IMG/VR virus record: IMGVR_UViG_3300017776_000018
Coordinates: 1-52,782 of that record
Length of the DNA stretch: 52,782 nucleotides
Reading direction: 5' to 3' (one strand)
Source: a virus
Shown here: piece by piece, positions 43,034-52,513 of the stretch
Position numbering within the stretch: the first letter of the stretch is position 1
Layout of the letters: every line of letters starts with the position of its first letter
Position numbers and translations under genes: made by a program
The notes under the pieces: generated by a model
Seen by the model: the letters and a program-made list of their open reading frames with translations, nothing else
Databases searched by the model: none
Told to the model about the DNA's origin: nothing

Positions 43034-46000
43034 ATGGCTGATGTTTATTCTCGATACATTGACCCCGCCGCAACGGGTTCATGGGGTGCAACATCAACAG
43101 GTGAGTTCGCATCAGGCATTTTTGCTATGCACATCACCTATCCTGATACCGAATATGGCGATACGGTGGAGAACTGGCAATCAGGGGTCAATTCAGTTGA
43201 TTGGAGGCAAGGTGTTTCACTTCTTATCCGAACCCCTTTGGCATCAGCATCAGCAACAATCAGCGAAGCAACAAACGTTATCGCTATTGATTTGAAACAG
43301 GCTAAAGCCAACCATGCAAACCCAAATTACACGTATGATCTTGGGACGGAAGAAGCAGCCCGTTTTATCGCCGCTAAAATCAATTCACGACGAATCAAAA
43401 TGAAGGGCGAAAACGATCTAACGAAATACCTCCGAGCAAGGTATGTTCGTCAATCATTGCCACACAAATACGAAGTCGAGGTAGTTCGTTTTCAAGCACA
43501 GGGAGGTGGGACAACTACACTTGAAGTTGAGTTGCCGACAAAAGACAAATATGGTTTTCCATCGGAACTCCCCAATGATTTCACCTTAAAAGTTGAATCA
43601 AGTGGCGTAAGCCCACACATCGCCGCAGGTTCGTATTCAAACCCTTCAATAAAAGCAACAAAACACGGAGTAAGCGGCGATTTTGGAGAAGTTGAAGTCA
43701 TTTTAGATTCAACCCCCACGATAACAGGAAGCCCATCGGCTGGCGATGCTTTGACAAATACGTTCACATTGATTGGCGAATCACCAAAACACACAATCGC
43801 AATCACGTGGGACAACTACACGCCAAGCACCAATGATGGCTATTGGGGTGCAGCCAATTGCGGCCCTGTGGTTCAAGGCATGGGGGCTATTGGCGTTCAT
43901 CGTTTGGTGGCAAAACCAATGGATGGTGGCAACATGGGGTTGCCAGCGTTGAACTACGACTCTCGAAGCGGCATTACCGCCGTTGAGCATTCAAGCAATC
44001 ATGGCTACAACCGTTTCAGCATTGAAGGCTTGAACTCATGCGTGATGGCTGAAATGCCACCTCCTGATCGGAAAACACGATACCCCGTAGTGCAAGGAAT
44101 CACCACGCTTCATCCAGATACCGAAGGCGATTTAGCATCAAATCGTTTGAGAATCCAAGAATTGGAATACGGAACAGAAGTGTTCTCCGACAGTAGCACA
44201 TCAGGTGAGGTGAATGTTGAGAATGGGAGATACCCCCAAACATTCACCAATTCGGTTGCAGTTGAACACTACGTTCCTACGGGTTCAAATGGGGTTCACC
44301 TCAAGAACATTAACAACGATTCAACCAGCATCAAGCATGGGTTGAATGACAGTTCGGAGAAGGCTTATGCCCGACCATTCCGAATCACACAGGATTTGAA
44401 CGCAGAACGTGTTCAAGGGCTTCAAATCACAAACGAGCATTTGGTTTTTGAATCAATGAATGTTGTTGATGATTTGGGCAACGAATTGATTTTGGAAGGC
44501 GGGTCGCCCTTTGGAACAATCATTCGTGATTTTGAAGTGCAAAATGCAAGAGAGAATCCCGCAACTGGTGAAATGGTTGTTGGACCCTCAGCACCAAGCG
44601 ATACCGTTCCACCAAACCTTCGCATTCAACTTCCAAAGCAAGAAGAAATCCCAGGAGGCATTTTCGTGCGTAGCGGCCATGACCGAGTTCAAGCGTGGTC
44701 AAATCAAACATGGGGGATGGGTGGCCTCACCGCCCCCGATCCACGTGCAGCAGGTGAGCCAGAAAGTGCAAGCCCATACGACCCCTCCCAATACGAAACA
44801 CATGACCGTTCTTTGGTTTTTCATTGTGAACGTATTTTGCATGATGGCTTGGAGTCCGTCTTTGGCCTCGATTTGAGCGTAAAGGCAGGGGCAGTTCCAA
44901 GCGGAACTACACGCCTGTTCTCAGCACACCGTATGTCGGACCACACCGAGCGTGGAAGCCTTTTGAAACAAACAAACAATGGGGCTGAAACAGGAAACCC
45001 AATCCCCCATCATCGTATTCGTTTTGGCCGTCAAGGACATTCCTTCGTGATGCCTCTTTGCCACCGAGGAACGCCAATGTCCATGAGGCGGCAATTGCAC
45101 CGTTCACACGGTTCGGCGTATTCCCTCATGTTTGAGGGTGAAACCGAATACAAACACTTTGGATTTGGCAACACCAATTCAACAAACAGTTCTTCGGTTT
45201 TCCAACTTGATTCATTGGACGTAAAAACAGCCTCAGCCGTCCATTCAACAGGTTCATTTTCCTCAGATGGTTTGCCTTTGGATGAACTCAAAGGGATGAG
45301 GGGTTATGACGTGGATGGCGCATATACGAGCGCAACACATCGAAGCGTTCCCGATTATTTGTTCGCACCTGGTCAAACACACACCAGCGTTGAAGGAACG
45401 CCTCAAGACGTGGCTTTTGCATTGGCTGAAATTGACGGTTCGATTTCAACAGGCGCAGCAACCAAATTGTCATTGCAGGGAAGCACCTTAACGGCAAACA
45501 ATCGTTTCACCACGGCAAGTGAGTTCATGGTGAACGGATTCTTTCTCAACAATTACCTCGGCATTGGAGGTCGCCCTGAGCCGATTCGGAGAGTCGCTAT
45601 TGACTCAGGCGGCAACTGGTTTGTGAGAGGCTATCATGAAGGCGTGATTCGCCCACGTGTAGCAACTGAATTGGCGACTGTTCCTCCATTGGTTTGCCAT
45701 GACCCCGCTTTGCTCAACATGGCGGGGTCGCCTTATGCAAATCACGCAACGGTTCCAGCAACCAGTTGGATTCAAGCAAGTTCAAGTGAAATTGACATGG
45801 CTTTGGTGAAAGCGAGGGACACCTCAACAGGTGGAACGCCAGATGCTTTCCTTTGCACGTGGTTGGCGGAATACTCCCACCCTGCATTCTTTGGAACCAT
45901 GCGAGAACATTTCATGTCCTTCCGATACCGTGAGGCAGGAATGCCAAGATCGTTGAATTATCCCTCCACACGTGGTCTTTTCCTTCGCAATCAATCAGTT

Positions 46001-49000
46001 GATGGGAATTATGGAACAACAGGCTCACCTGCCGTTTCCTTGCCCTTTGAACGCATTTACGTTGCACAATGGATGCAGAACTACGCCTACAACGGTTTGA
46101 ATGCTGGCGGTCATGGGAACGTGGAGGGGCTTCGAGGCGTTGGTGCGGTGTTTATGGGGCATACGACCCGACGTGAGGCACATGGAACAATTCAACTCTA
46201 TAACCAAAATGGAACGGCAAGGTATTCACGTGGAGAAGGGATTGGAGACTCTTTGAACCCACGAAGTTCAATTGCCGTTGTTCAAGGAATTGACGTTGAT
46301 GGCGACAGCGAGGACTTGAACAAACAATTCTTTGTTCTTGACCCTTATGTGGCAATAGATGTAAGCCGTCGGCTTCCTGTTCGTGCATGGGGTATTCGTA
46401 GCGGTTCAAGTGCGCCAAACATGCTGGCTGGCGATCCAACCGAAACCCAAAACACCTACGCCATGCTAAATAGTGGCCGCTTTGACGGTGGAAAACACGA
46501 CTCAATGGAGGACATACCGCAGGGCGTTGATGCTTTCACCAATGACACCAACATTCGGTCAAATACCGCCAATCGTGGGGGAATCACCCGTTCAATTCCT
46601 GTTGGATTTGTAGCAAACGATTTCACGACTGAGGCGCACCCGTTTGAAAGAAACACACGTCAAGCAAATGAACGTATCAAAGCACAGGATGAACAACTCG
46701 GCATTGGTTCAAACCTTGGAATCACCAGCAACGGCCAGTTATCGCCACACGCTCAAGCGGCTGGTTCTTGGGACTATGAAACAAATGATACGAGGCCAAC
46801 AACTTTGCCTGTAAGCGGCCCCGTATTGTGGCTAAAAGGCGATTCTTTGGGTTTAGAAGATGGTGCAGCAGTTTCCTCTTGGGTTGATTCCTCAGCAAAC
46901 AATTGGGAGTTCACGCAGGGTTCGGCTTCTGCTCAACCAACATTTATCAAACGCGATCCAATCGTGAACAATCATCCCGTTATTGACTGTGATGGCAACG
47001 ACTTTCTGCAAATTGATTTCCAAGAGGAATTAAACCCTGTTGAAATGACGTTGTTCACCGTTGCCTACGTTGATTCCGACGATGGAGGGATTCACGGCAT
47101 CGTTGAATCCCGTTCTGGCTCGCCAGTTGCACGAAGCGGTTTCAACCTCTATGGGCGTATGGATTCGGGGAACAAGTGGCAATTTTGGATGGGTGGGAAC
47201 ACGGGCTGGCCTAATGTTGAAACGGCAACGAACTCATTGGAAGGTAGTGTTCCCGACATCATCACGGGCAAGATCTATGGAGGGAATGGGAACGGCAGCA
47301 ACGCAACTCAAGAAATCTATGAAAACGGGTATCTGGCCGATTCCCAAACGGCTTTGTTTTGGCGTTCAACTGCTTCAACCTACATGGTGGGGCGTGTCCC
47401 AGGTTCGTTTTATCTCAATGGAAAAATTGCTGAGGTCATTCAATACAACCGAAAATTGACTACTCAAGAGCAATATGAGGTTGAGGCTTACCTTTCCCGA
47501 AAATACGCAATTTCAATCTCCACATCAGCCAGTTTAAGTCATTCAGGAAGAATCAATAATGCCGACAAAATACCGCTTAACAAAGGAACCGATCCATTTA
47601 TTGATTTGGTTCAAAGAAGCGGCAGCACGTCTTACTCGCAAGAACATTCGTTAGGTGGAATAATAACGACCACGCTTGATGAAAGGTTTGGCGCATCTTC
47701 CAATTTTTATCACCTAAAAGGAAATGCACTTCACACAAACGGACATGCGATTACTGAGTCAAAAGGTGAAATCTCCTATCCGCCCAACGGATATTCAACC
47801 GCCGTTGTTTCAAGTTTGACTGTTGATGATGCCCGACCTGATTTGGTGAACGAAATCAGCGAAACACGTCAAATCCAATCGAGAAGTGAGCCACGCCTTG
47901 GCCTCATCATGGAGGTTGAAAGTGAGCGAAACGACAACAAAGACGTGAATTATTCAATCACAGGGACAAGAGCGTTGTCGCTACACACCGATCTTATGTT
48001 GGGGCATCACTTCCCTGTTCTCCCATCGCACGTTGTCAAAAGCAAAATGGCGAACATTGGATTTAGCAAGGACGGGACGGGTTCGGCAGCGACAGTCCCA
48101 GACTACGACATCAAGCCAACATGGAGTCCCGACTCCAACAACTCAAAAGGTGCGGTTGCATTGTCTGGCGACACCGTGAAAACGGCCTACAAAACCCACG
48201 CATTGGACGCTTGGGCTGTTCGAGGCGTGTCGGACCTTCCAGCATGGGGAGGCGTGTTTATCCTCCGCAAAACATACCTCAACCGTGAGGACTCCGAGGA
48301 TGCACCATTGAACACCGAGATTGACTCCAACACGAACAGGGCGACCACATCACACCCCCGACGTAAATACGTGGACTACATCGTGCGTCCTGTTCGCCCG
48401 TTGAAATTGTTTGGATTCGCTTCGGATTTGCTACAAGACGGTTGGACAATGGGGCCGCAAAGTTCGGTAAGCACCGCAACCCTCGCATCTCAAGCCTTTG
48501 ACCGTGATAAGCGATATGGCGTGTTTGAAATGAATTATTCAAGAGGGGTGAACGGCATTGAACCCATCACCTCGGCAGGTTCAACATTCGCCATTGATTA
48601 CCCCGATTCCAACGAATACGACGTGGTGTGGCACATTATCCCCACCGCCAATATGCTTCAATTCGCAAAAGCCGACGCTCACCGCATAGACGATGGAGGT
48701 TTCTTCAATCCCAAAATTGAAGCACGATATTCACAGGCTCAAACAACAGGTGGCGGCGAACCAATTTATCAGTCCGAAACACGATACGCCACTACAACTG
48801 GCATCATGGGCGACCATGCTCGACAGACCAAGCAACATGAAATCACACAGTCAAAAGAAGCCATGCGCTACTTCCCACGTGTCAAGGTATTGGCAAACAA
48901 AGGAAGTGGTGTTTTCTTGGTTGATGATTCCAGCGTTCTTCCAGCAACAGGCAAGTTGTTTGCTCTTGACCATTCAGGCGTTATCACCTATTCAGCCATC

Positions 49001-50608
49001 AACGACAACGATTTGACCACCACAGGAACATTGACCAATCTTGCTGGCGTTTCGGTATCGGATTTCACAGGGCTTGAGTTGTATTTCACCGACGTTTCCA
49101 GCATCCCATCATCAGCACCAGGTTCAATTCGCTATGCTCGAAGCCCATTGGTCAAGCAAGCAATTGCACCAACGCTGGTGGATAACGCCGTGATTGCTAT
49201 GCAACTTGTTTCACAAGCATGGTATTACTACGACGAAACCACCAACGTTGTGAGCAAAACGGCTTTGAATTATCGTGGACTTTTGCACTACGAACCTTCC
49301 GACTTCATCATGGCGACTCAACGGCCATTTGAAATCAAGAACGGCAGCAACCGTGGCGTGATTCAAAACAAGAACTCACTTGATGAAATCCGTTCCGATG
49401 GCCGCATTATTTCAAACGATTTCACCCCCCCGTATATCATTGATTCAAACAATATCAAATGGAGAGTCGTTGAGGTTATTCGTGAACAAAAGAACGCCGT
49501 CATGGTGTTCAAGGACATGTCGGGCAAGAGCCTATCGGATTCGGGCATGGCCGTTGGCGATGTGATCGCGGGTCAGGCTGGCTACATCGGCCTTCGAACA
49601 TCGGATGCAGCCATGCACCTTCTCAACGATGCAGGAGGAAGCGTTGCTGGAATCACAATCACGCCAACCTCCGCCATGCACGACAACTCAAAGGACATTG
49701 AAACGTATTTGGGCGCACACCCAATGCTACGTCAAATCAACGACCATTCCAAGCAATACGTTTCACGTGATACGAGAGGACTCAACACAATGGAGGTGTT
49801 GCGAAACATTTCACAATTGGATGGTCGCCAAATCATCAACGAGCGCAACGGAACAATCGTATTCTCGGATAAAGTGTTCAAGGAGAAGGGCATTCGCATT
49901 GGAATTGAGAATGGCGTTCAATCTGTCAAAGTCAGCAAGTTGTTTGATTCTCCAAACGAGATTGTCATTGTTGGTGATGTTATCGCTGGCAACGAAATTG
50001 TGTTCATCCGTGTTCGTGATAGCGAGAAAATACGTCAAGCCTCAGCAGGTGGCGAAGAGGAAGTTATCAAAACACTACGGCAACAGATTCCTGGTGTCAA
50101 GAGCGTGTCGGCTGCACGTAAGTTGGCAAAGACCCTCCTTGCGAGGGCTGAGAATGGCGCACCGATGATTTACATTCAAGGATTGATGAACGCTACGTCT
50201 GTTGAGGCTGGCGACATCATAGATGTCAATTTGCCAACTCAAGGCGTGGTCGGCAAGTTCGTTGTGTTTGAAGCAAAGCATCATTATCAATCGCTCAAAA
50301 CCGACCTCACCGTTGCTCAATACGAGAAGGGCATTGAGGGTATTTTGGCCGACATCAAAACCAGCACCGTTGATTCAAGCGGATTGAGCGCAAGTTCTGG
50401 CGATAAGGACATCAAAGAAAACCTTGCTATGTCAGCCTCAGTTGCCATCATCAGCGTTCATCGAGTCCGTATTCGCAACGTCAATGAAACAGGCTTCATT
50501 ATCGGTGCAAGGCACAAAAACGGGCTTGGAAAGATAGGTGTTCGGGATGGGAATAAAAGAGGCTTCCCCATCGGCATGAGTAAGAGCCGAAATTACGTGG
50601 TGAAGTGA
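43034..50608 (+). CDS. Giant (2524-residue) tail hub/fibre protein with internal lectin domain
   Basis: The largest gene in the window. Beta-rich over most of its length. A LamG-like domain spans about 1260-1500 (GPVLWLKGDSLGLEDGAAV at its start, GKIAEVIQYNRKLTTQEQ at its end). The C-terminal part (about 2100-2440) has the layout of baseplate-hub proteins (gp27/late-control-D type: NGTIVFSDKVF, then ARKLAKTLLARAENG, then EAGDIIDVNLP and GKFVVFEAKHHY). So the hub domain is C-terminal and the lectin domain internal. It probably forms the central tail tip that contacts the host and the tube. Confidence 0.7.
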   Translation: MADVYSRYIDPAATGSWGATSTGEFASGIFAMHITYPDTEYGDTVENWQSGVNSVDWRQGVSLLIRTPLASASATISEATNVIAIDLKQAKANHANPNYTYDLGTEEAARFIAAKINSRRIKMKGENDLTKYLRARYVRQSLPHKYEVEVVRFQAQGGGTTTLEVELPTKDKYGFPSELPNDFTLKVESSGVSPHIAAGSYSNPSIKATKHGVSGDFGEVEVILDSTPTITGSPSAGDALTNTFTLIGESPKHTIAITWDNYTPSTNDGYWGAANCGPVVQGMGAIGVHRLVAKPMDGGNMGLPALNYDSRSGITAVEHSSNHGYNRFSIEGLNSCVMAEMPPPDRKTRYPVVQGITTLHPDTEGDLASNRLRIQELEYGTEVFSDSSTSGEVNVENGRYPQTFTNSVAVEHYVPTGSNGVHLKNINNDSTSIKHGLNDSSEKAYARPFRITQDLNAERVQGLQITNEHLVFESMNVVDDLGNELILEGGSPFGTIIRDFEVQNARENPATGEMVVGPSAPSDTVPPNLRIQLPKQEEIPGGIFVRSGHDRVQAWSNQTWGMGGLTAPDPRAAGEPESASPYDPSQYETHDRSLVFHCERILHDGLESVFGLDLSVKAGAVPSGTTRLFSAHRMSDHTERGSLLKQTNNGAETGNPIPHHRIRFGRQGHSFVMPLCHRGTPMSMRRQLHRSHGSAYSLMFEGETEYKHFGFGNTNSTNSSSVFQLDSLDVKTASAVHSTGSFSSDGLPLDELKGMRGYDVDGAYTSATHRSVPDYLFAPGQTHTSVEGTPQDVAFALAEIDGSISTGAATKLSLQGSTLTANNRFTTASEFMVNGFFLNNYLGIGGRPEPIRRVAIDSGGNWFVRGYHEGVIRPRVATELATVPPLVCHDPALLNMAGSPYANHATVPATSWIQASSSEIDMALVKARDTSTGGTPDAFLCTWLAEYSHPAFFGTMREHFMSFRYREAGMPRSLNYPSTRGLFLRNQSVDGNYGTTGSPAVSLPFERIYVAQWMQNYAYNGLNAGGHGNVEGLRGVGAVFMGHTTRREAHGTIQLYNQNGTARYSRGEGIGDSLNPRSSIAVVQGIDVDGDSEDLNKQFFVLDPYVAIDVSRRLPVRAWGIRSGSSAPNMLAGDPTETQNTYAMLNSGRFDGGKHDSMEDIPQGVDAFTNDTNIRSNTANRGGITRSIPVGFVANDFTTEAHPFERNTRQANERIKAQDEQLGIGSNLGITSNGQLSPHAQAAGSWDYETNDTRPTTLPVSGPVLWLKGDSLGLEDGAAVSSWVDSSANNWEFTQGSASAQPTFIKRDPIVNNHPVIDCDGNDFLQIDFQEELNPVEMTLFTVAYVDSDDGGIHGIVESRSGSPVARSGFNLYGRMDSGNKWQFWMGGNTGWPNVETATNSLEGSVPDIITGKIYGGNGNGSNATQEIYENGYLADSQTALFWRSTASTYMVGRVPGSFYLNGKIAEVIQYNRKLTTQEQYEVEAYLSRKYAISISTSASLSHSGRINNADKIPLNKGTDPFIDLVQRSGSTSYSQEHSLGGIITTTLDERFGASSNFYHLKGNALHTNGHAITESKGEISYPPNGYSTAVVSSLTVDDARPDLVNEISETRQIQSRSEPRLGLIMEVESERNDNKDVNYSITGTRALSLHTDLMLGHHFPVLPSHVVKSKMANIGFSKDGTGSAATVPDYDIKPTWSPDSNNSKGAVALSGDTVKTAYKTHALDAWAVRGVSDLPAWGGVFILRKTYLNREDSEDAPLNTEIDSNTNRATTSHPRRKYVDYIVRPVRPLKLFGFASDLLQDGWTMGPQSSVSTATLASQAFDRDKRYGVFEMNYSRGVNGIEPITSAGSTFAIDYPDSNEYDVVWHIIPTANMLQFAKADAHRIDDGGFFNPKIEARYSQAQTTGGGEPIYQSETRYATTTGIMGDHARQTKQHEITQSKEAMRYFPRVKVLANKGSGVFLVDDSSVLPATGKLFALDHSGVITYSAINDNDLTTTGTLTNLAGVSVSDFTGLELYFTDVSSIPSSAPGSIRYARSPLVKQAIAPTLVDNAVIAMQLVSQAWYYYDETTNVVSKTALNYRGLLHYEPSDFIMATQRPFEIKNGSNRGVIQNKNSLDEIRSDGRIISNDFTPPYIIDSNNIKWRVVEVIREQKNAVMVFKDMSGKSLSDSGMAVGDVIAGQAGYIGLRTSDAAMHLLNDAGGSVAGITITPTSAMHDNSKDIETYLGAHPMLRQINDHSKQYVSRDTRGLNTMEVLRNISQLDGRQIINERNGTIVFSDKVFKEKGIRIGIENGVQSVKVSKLFDSPNEIVIVGDVIAGNEIVFIRVRDSEKIRQASAGGEEEVIKTLRQQIPGVKSVSAARKLAKTLLARAENGAPMIYIQGLMNATSVEAGDIIDVNLPTQGVVGKFVVFEAKHHYQSLKTDLTVAQYEKGIEGILADIKTSTVDSSGLSASSGDKDIKENLAMSASVAIISVHRVRIRNVNETGFIIGARHKNGLGKIGVRDGNKRGFPIGMSKSRNYVVK

Positions 50609-50609
50609 G

Positions 50610-51014
50610 ATGGACGGGAATTGCTACCAATGCGCTTATCGTGCGCTTTCAACAGGAAATCCCGAATGGCAAAACCCACGCTTAGTCCATGCCGACATCA
50701 CGCATTCACACACAGGCGATCCATATTCACACGCTTACGTCGTTTATGACAAAGCACTTCCTTTTCCAGAACCAATGCCCAAAGAATGGGGGGGCAACAT
50801 TCCAACAATGGAGTTCGTGCATGACCAGTCCAATTCATTCAAAGGATCGGATGATACGCCACGTGTGTTCTATGAAATGATGGCAAGACCAAATTATGAA
50901 ACAATGCGTGAATACACGCTGGAACAAATGATGGAACAGGCTATGAAACATGGGCATTACGGACCCTGGATTGATGATGAAAAACCGTTTAAAAAAGCAT
51001 GGAAGATGATGTGA
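50610..51014 (+). CDS. Possible papain-like (Cys/His) accessory protein ending in FxxAWxxM
   Basis: 134 residues. NCYQCAYRAL near the N-terminus and DPYSHAYVVYD about 35 residues later give a Cys then His-aromatic-Val pattern, as in papain-like or NlpC/P60-like enzymes. It could be a tail peptidase or a host-targeted hydrolase, but the evidence is only two motifs. The protein ends exactly in KPFKKAWKMM, a motif shared with three other genes here. It is tightly coupled to the hub gene upstream (2-nt gap). Confidence 0.5.
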   Translation: MDGNCYQCAYRALSTGNPEWQNPRLVHADITHSHTGDPYSHAYVVYDKALPFPEPMPKEWGGNIPTMEFVHDQSNSFKGSDDTPRVFYEMMARPNYETMREYTLEQMMEQAMKHGHYGPWIDDEKPFKKAWKMM

Positions 51015-51015
51015 T

Positions 51016-51357
51016 ATGCCAGTTCTTGACCCCCTAAAAGCCGCTTTGACCGACCACCTCCAAACGCTCATCAAGAAGTGTTCGCTTGGTTCTGGGGCTT
51101 CCGATGCCTCAAGCCGTGATGGAGGCGCAGGGAACACCAAAATGAGCCGTGATACGACCATTCAACGTATTGATGATCGGACAATCTCGGTGAGCGCATT
51201 ATTTGACACCCAATTATCCAGCGAACAGGACATCACCGAAGTTGTGCTTCATGGCACAAACCCTCTTGATTCGCCAAGTTTTAGGGCAACTTTCATGCCT
51301 ATAACAAAGAACGGCACAAATGAAGTCCGTGTGGATATTTTGATGGAGGTTCGATAA
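51016..51357 (+). CDS. Small beta-rich protein near the tail tip
   Basis: 113 residues. A helical N-terminus (about 1-25) is followed by a Ser/Gly/Asp-rich linker and a beta domain (RIDDRTISVSALFDTQL, ITEVVLHG, NEVRVDILMEV). This resembles tail-fibre base or minor tail proteins in composition. TAATG overlap with the next gene. No family recognised. Confidence 0.58.
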   Translation: MPVLDPLKAALTDHLQTLIKKCSLGSGASDASSRDGGAGNTKMSRDTTIQRIDDRTISVSALFDTQLSSEQDITEVVLHGTNPLDSPSFRATFMPITKNGTNEVRVDILMEVR

Positions 51358-51791
51358 TGTCCGACTTGAAAAAGAAAAAATGTTGCTGCGGTGCAACTGA
51401 AAAGAATCCCTGCGCTTGTATGAAAAAGGGAATTATGAAATGTTCAGCAAAAGAGCCTATGTGCCAATGCTACAAGGACTTGAAGAAACAGGGCAAGCAC
51501 CCTGCTGATTTGAAGAAATCATTCAATGGTGCATGGTTGATTATGAAGGCTGATGAGGCCGACGTTGGCATTTGCGATGGTTGCATGGAAACCGCCTTAA
51601 TTGGTCGTCTTTCAACGGGTCAAGGCAATGCTTTGCTTTGCTACGATTGCTGGCGAAAGGAGATGCAATGGCGGCATTTAAGAAATGTGGACCTGGAAGA
51701 ATCAGGAGGCTACGTCCACCCCAACGATTATTTCGAAATTGAAACATGGCCGCATAGCGACATGGAACCTGGAATGGAGGGCTACCAATGA
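51357..51791 (+). CDS. Cys-rich zinc protein with FxxAWxxMKxDE motif
   Basis: 144 residues. The N-terminal 40 residues hold eight cysteines (CCCG, CAC, C, CQC), then FNGAWLIMKADE (56-67), then a zinc ribbon CDGC...CYDC (first pair near residue 73, second about 25 residues on). C-terminus aromatic and acidic. At least two zinc sites are likely. The next gene has the same F-x-x-A-W-x-[LI]-M-K-x-D-E core. Function unknown. Confidence 0.62.
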   Translation: MSDLKKKKCCCGATEKNPCACMKKGIMKCSAKEPMCQCYKDLKKQGKHPADLKKSFNGAWLIMKADEADVGICDGCMETALIGRLSTGQGNALLCYDCWRKEMQWRHLRNVDLEESGGYVHPNDYFEIETWPHSDMEPGMEGYQ

Positions 51792-52507
51792 GCGATTATG
51801 ACCCCTATGCGCCAAGACCACTTTCAGGATTGGCAAGAGGGCAACATGATTCATACGCTCCAACTTGGATGAACAAGGTGATTGAACCCGCAGAATACAC
51901 CGAGGACGGTCGAAGAATACGAATGAAAGGGCTTACTGAGGATGAAGCCAACATGGTGCGAGATGAATTGAAACATGGAAATGAGGTGAGGACGGCTCCC
52001 GATGGGACATTCATGCTGCTTCACGCTGATCATCCTCGATATAATGAAGGAACAGATTACTCACAGGGTTCGCCTAAACGCATTGCCATGATGGAAGCAT
52101 ACCAAAAAAGGAATGAAGAATACCGAAAAAAACACGGGTTGAAAAAAATGAACGATGAAACATTTGAGATTGCATGGGAACTGATGAAAAGCGACGAGAA
52201 GGGCGACAACGCCCCAACCAATCCTGGTCTTTGGGCGCAAGCCAAATCAAAGGCACGTTCTAAGTTCAAGGTTTATCCGTCTGCCTACGCCAACGGTTGG
52301 GCTGCTAAATGGTATAAATCCAAAGGTGGCGGCTGGAAGAAGAAAGGCAAGAGCAACAAGAAAGTGAAGAAATCCGACGATGAAGGATGGACTGATAACG
52401 ACCTTCAATGCCGAATGTGCAAATACGTTCAAACCCCTGAAGAATGGGAAGCAAAGAACTGTAAAAAGTGTGGGACAAGGAATATGCTTCATCCGTTTTG
52501 GCGTTGA
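51788..52507 (+). CDS. Modular accessory protein: FxxAWxxMKxDE, YPSAYAN-type domain and zinc ribbon
   Basis: 239 residues. Residues 126-137 are FEIAWELMKSDE. Residues 146-184 (LWAQAKSKARSKFKVYPSAY, then a WAAKWYKSKGGG end) match a short domain I know from marine viral proteins, of unknown function. A Lys-rich linker (184-196) precedes a C-terminal ribbon, C208-x2-C211-x13-C225-x2-C228. ATGA overlap with the previous gene. Role unknown; the basic linker would permit DNA or RNA binding. Confidence 0.62.
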   Translation: MSDYDPYAPRPLSGLARGQHDSYAPTWMNKVIEPAEYTEDGRRIRMKGLTEDEANMVRDELKHGNEVRTAPDGTFMLLHADHPRYNEGTDYSQGSPKRIAMMEAYQKRNEEYRKKHGLKKMNDETFEIAWELMKSDEKGDNAPTNPGLWAQAKSKARSKFKVYPSAYANGWAAKWYKSKGGGWKKKGKSNKKVKKSDDEGWTDNDLQCRMCKYVQTPEEWEAKNCKKCGTRNMLHPFWR

Positions 52508-52513
52508 TGCTTC

